Below are positions 62,798 through 64,000 of a stretch of 64,000 nucleotides of DNA, piece by piece. The stretch lies in NCBI RefSeq assembly GCF_030159995.1, contig NZ_BSNM01000026.1, positions 124,001 to 188,000 on the forward strand, given 5' to 3'. Under the pieces are notes generated by a model that was given only the letters and a program-made list of their open reading frames with translations, was not told the origin of the DNA and did not search any database. The position numbers and the translations under genes were made by a program. The stretch is from Litoribrevibacter albus. Its GTDB lineage: Bacteria > Pseudomonadota > Gammaproteobacteria > Pseudomonadales > Litoribrevibacteraceae. Position 1 is the first letter of the stretch. Every line of letters begins with the position of its first letter.

Positions 62798-63593
62798 GTG
62801 GTTAGCCTTATTTGTCGGCGGACTGATAGGTAATACCATTAATACTGCAGCCTTGGTGCTGCTTGCTCTGGCAGGGTATTTATTCGGCGTATGGTTGGAG
62901 CGTCGATCTGATCCTCTGTTACGCCATCGTAAGTATTTATCTAAAGATCAGGAAGCCTTTCAGCATCTGCTGCATTATTCCACGTTTATGATGATGGGCT
63001 ATCTGGCGAAGGCCGATGGCCGTGTCAGCGAACAAGAAATCGCGGCGGCAGAACAAGTCTTTGATTCTTTTCAACTAGATGCCAATGGCCGTAAAGATGC
63101 CATTCGGTTGTTCAACGCAGGCAAACACCCTCAGTTTCAATTAGACAGTATCTTGCTGCCACTGGCGTCGGTGTCGAGGCGGCACAGAGCCTTAATGAAA
63201 GTGTTTTTGGAAATTCAGGCTCGGATGGTCATTGCGGATGGTGGTCGGGGGGACCAGATTCGGCGGCGACCTTTTATTATGATCGCTCAGCGCTTGGGAT
63301 TTTCGGAACAAATGGCAAGCAGGATCTTGAGGCGGGTTAGTGCCCGTGCCCAAGCTCGGGCTGCTTCAAAACAATCCGTGATGACGATTTCAGACGCCTA
63401 TGCGATGTTGGAAGTCCGCGAGCAATGTTCTGCTCAGGAGTTGAAACGGGCTTATCGTAAGGCCATGTCGGAACATCATCCCGACAAGTTGATGAGCGAA
63501 GGTGCGACGGAGCAAATGATTCAGGCCGCTACCGAGCAAACACAGTTGATTCAGGAAGCCTATCAAATCATTCAAGAAGCACGCGGTCGCTAA
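62790..63593 (+). CDS. djlA: co-chaperone DjlA
   Basis: 267 residues from ATG 62790; no strong ribosome-binding site, so translation is likely coupled to murU, which it overlaps by 8 bases. One N-terminal membrane helix rich in Gly (ALFVGGLIGNTINTAALVLL), then a TerB-like domain (GYLAKADGRVSEQEIAAAEQ), then a C-terminal J domain with the HPD tripeptide in MSEHHPDKLMSEG and QEAYQIIQEARGR at the end. Stimulates DnaK at the inner membrane. Slightly shorter central linker than in E. coli. Confidence 0.93.
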   Translation: MAKWLALFVGGLIGNTINTAALVLLALAGYLFGVWLERRSDPLLRHRKYLSKDQEAFQHLLHYSTFMMMGYLAKADGRVSEQEIAAAEQVFDSFQLDANGRKDAIRLFNAGKHPQFQLDSILLPLASVSRRHRALMKVFLEIQARMVIADGGRGDQIRRRPFIMIAQRLGFSEQMASRILRRVSARAQARAASKQSVMTISDAYAMLEVREQCSAQELKRAYRKAMSEHHPDKLMSEGATEQMIQAATEQTQLIQEAYQIIQEARGR

Positions 63594-63615
63594 AGGGCGT
63601 ACTTCTTACCAGTAA

Positions 63616-64000
63616 TTATCGAATTGGTTGTTCTTCACCGGGCGCGTTTTGAGCTAACCAACCTCTCACCCGTTTCACAATGCGGTGGTGTTCTGTCCAC
63701 GGATCATTGACAGGGCGTGTAAATAACTGTTGGAAGGAGGGCAGCTGTTTACGGCGGGCAATGTTAATGCGCTCTTTTGCCTGGCTCTTGGAAAGCTGGG
63801 TTTGCTGACTGATGATGTCCATGATCGGCAAGTTCCCAAACTCCCCGATTCGAGTATTGATGTAATTCTTGTCGCTCTCTGTTTTAGGCAGTTTGGGGTC
63901 GACCATTACCAAGGTGAACATTTCCTGGCTGCCAGAAGATTCGAGATAGCTTACGGCCCAGCTTGCGCCAATGCCTTGGCCGATCAGGACGATGTTCAGT
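63616..64000 (-). CDS. alpha/beta-hydrolase-like DUF3530 protein (N-terminus outside window)
   Basis: Minus-strand frame open to the window edge, so the ATG at 63921 is internal and not the start. The visible C-terminal 127 residues begin LNIVLIGQGIGASWAVSYLE, a nucleophile-elbow-like GxGxGAS strand-turn-helix, then FTLVMVDPKLP and FGNLPIMDIIS. It ends in a basic helical region (RINIARRKQLPSFQQLF, IVKRVRGWLAQNAP). This agrees with DUF3530 proteins, alpha/beta-hydrolase relatives with a degenerate nucleophile. Convergent with djlA. The active site and signal peptide lie outside the window. Confidence 0.75.
   Translation of the reverse strand, partial: LNIVLIGQGIGASWAVSYLESSGSQEMFTLVMVDPKLPKTESDKNYINTRIGEFGNLPIMDIISQQTQLSKSQAKERINIARRKQLPSFQQLFTRPVNDPWTEHHRIVKRVRGWLAQNAPGEEQPIR

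Overview
The window is chromosomal DNA from a motile, probably marine, Gram-negative gammaproteobacterium (Oceanospirillales- or Alteromonadales-like). Supporting this are the lptD-surA-pdxA-rsmA-apaG-apaH cluster, creBCD, amgK-murU (Pseudomonas-type muropeptide recycling), FlgP and FlgT (H-ring flagellar proteins best known from Vibrio), type IV pilus genes and a GlyGly-CTERM surface protein. The species cannot be fixed from the sequence. No rRNA, tRNA, CRISPR array, transposase or integrase was found.

Layout. 1-299: 3' part-absent CBS-domain gene. 559-9987: three overlapping genes encoding a 2072-residue repeat protein with a cytochrome c domain and a GlyGly-CTERM tail, a small outer-membrane beta-barrel, and a three-CxxCH lipoprotein. 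I regard this as the least explained system here. 10250-18867: small membrane proteins, a rhodanese, a TetR-controlled EmrAB-like efflux pair with striking operators, a secreted protein, a cupin, a four-helix membrane protein, a probable secreted thiaminase I and a small lipoprotein. 18967-23113: creB-creC-creD-VanZ with a CreB box. 23177-24973: a divergent SDR/TetR pair with two matching palindromes. 25010-28041: FecR-like protein plus CHASE2 adenylate cyclase. 28150-32488: basic amino acid ABC importer plus AstE-like desuccinylase. 32957-35053: chemoreceptor and a small unknown protein. 35263-42055: type IV pilus block (pilD, pilC, pilB, three pilins) with an inserted AT-rich O-antigen-ligase-like gene. 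42249-47732: nadC, a DUF1631 protein, ampD and cca. 47815-51320: lipoproteins with flgP and flgT. 51456-53505: pgm and glpE. 53553-60654: apaH, apaG, rsmA, pdxA, surA, lptD. 60955-63593: amgK, murU, djlA. 63616-64000: partial DUF3530-like gene.

How the genes fit together. Much of the window serves the cell envelope: LPS export (lptD, surA), peptidoglycan recycling (ampD, amgK, murU), envelope stress (creBCD), surface appendages (pili, flagellar H ring) and surface display (GlyGly-CTERM protein). The pilin block suggests pilin O-glycosylation: two tandem major-type pilins both end in serine, and a ligase gene runs convergently into the first, sharing overlapping stop codons. Regulatory DNA is unusually readable here: two TetR operator systems, a cre box, a sigma-54-like pilin promoter and many clear hairpin terminators.

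Functions are assigned by recognising motifs and family signatures by eye. No database search was run. Start codons were chosen by ribosome-binding sites and signal peptides where possible.
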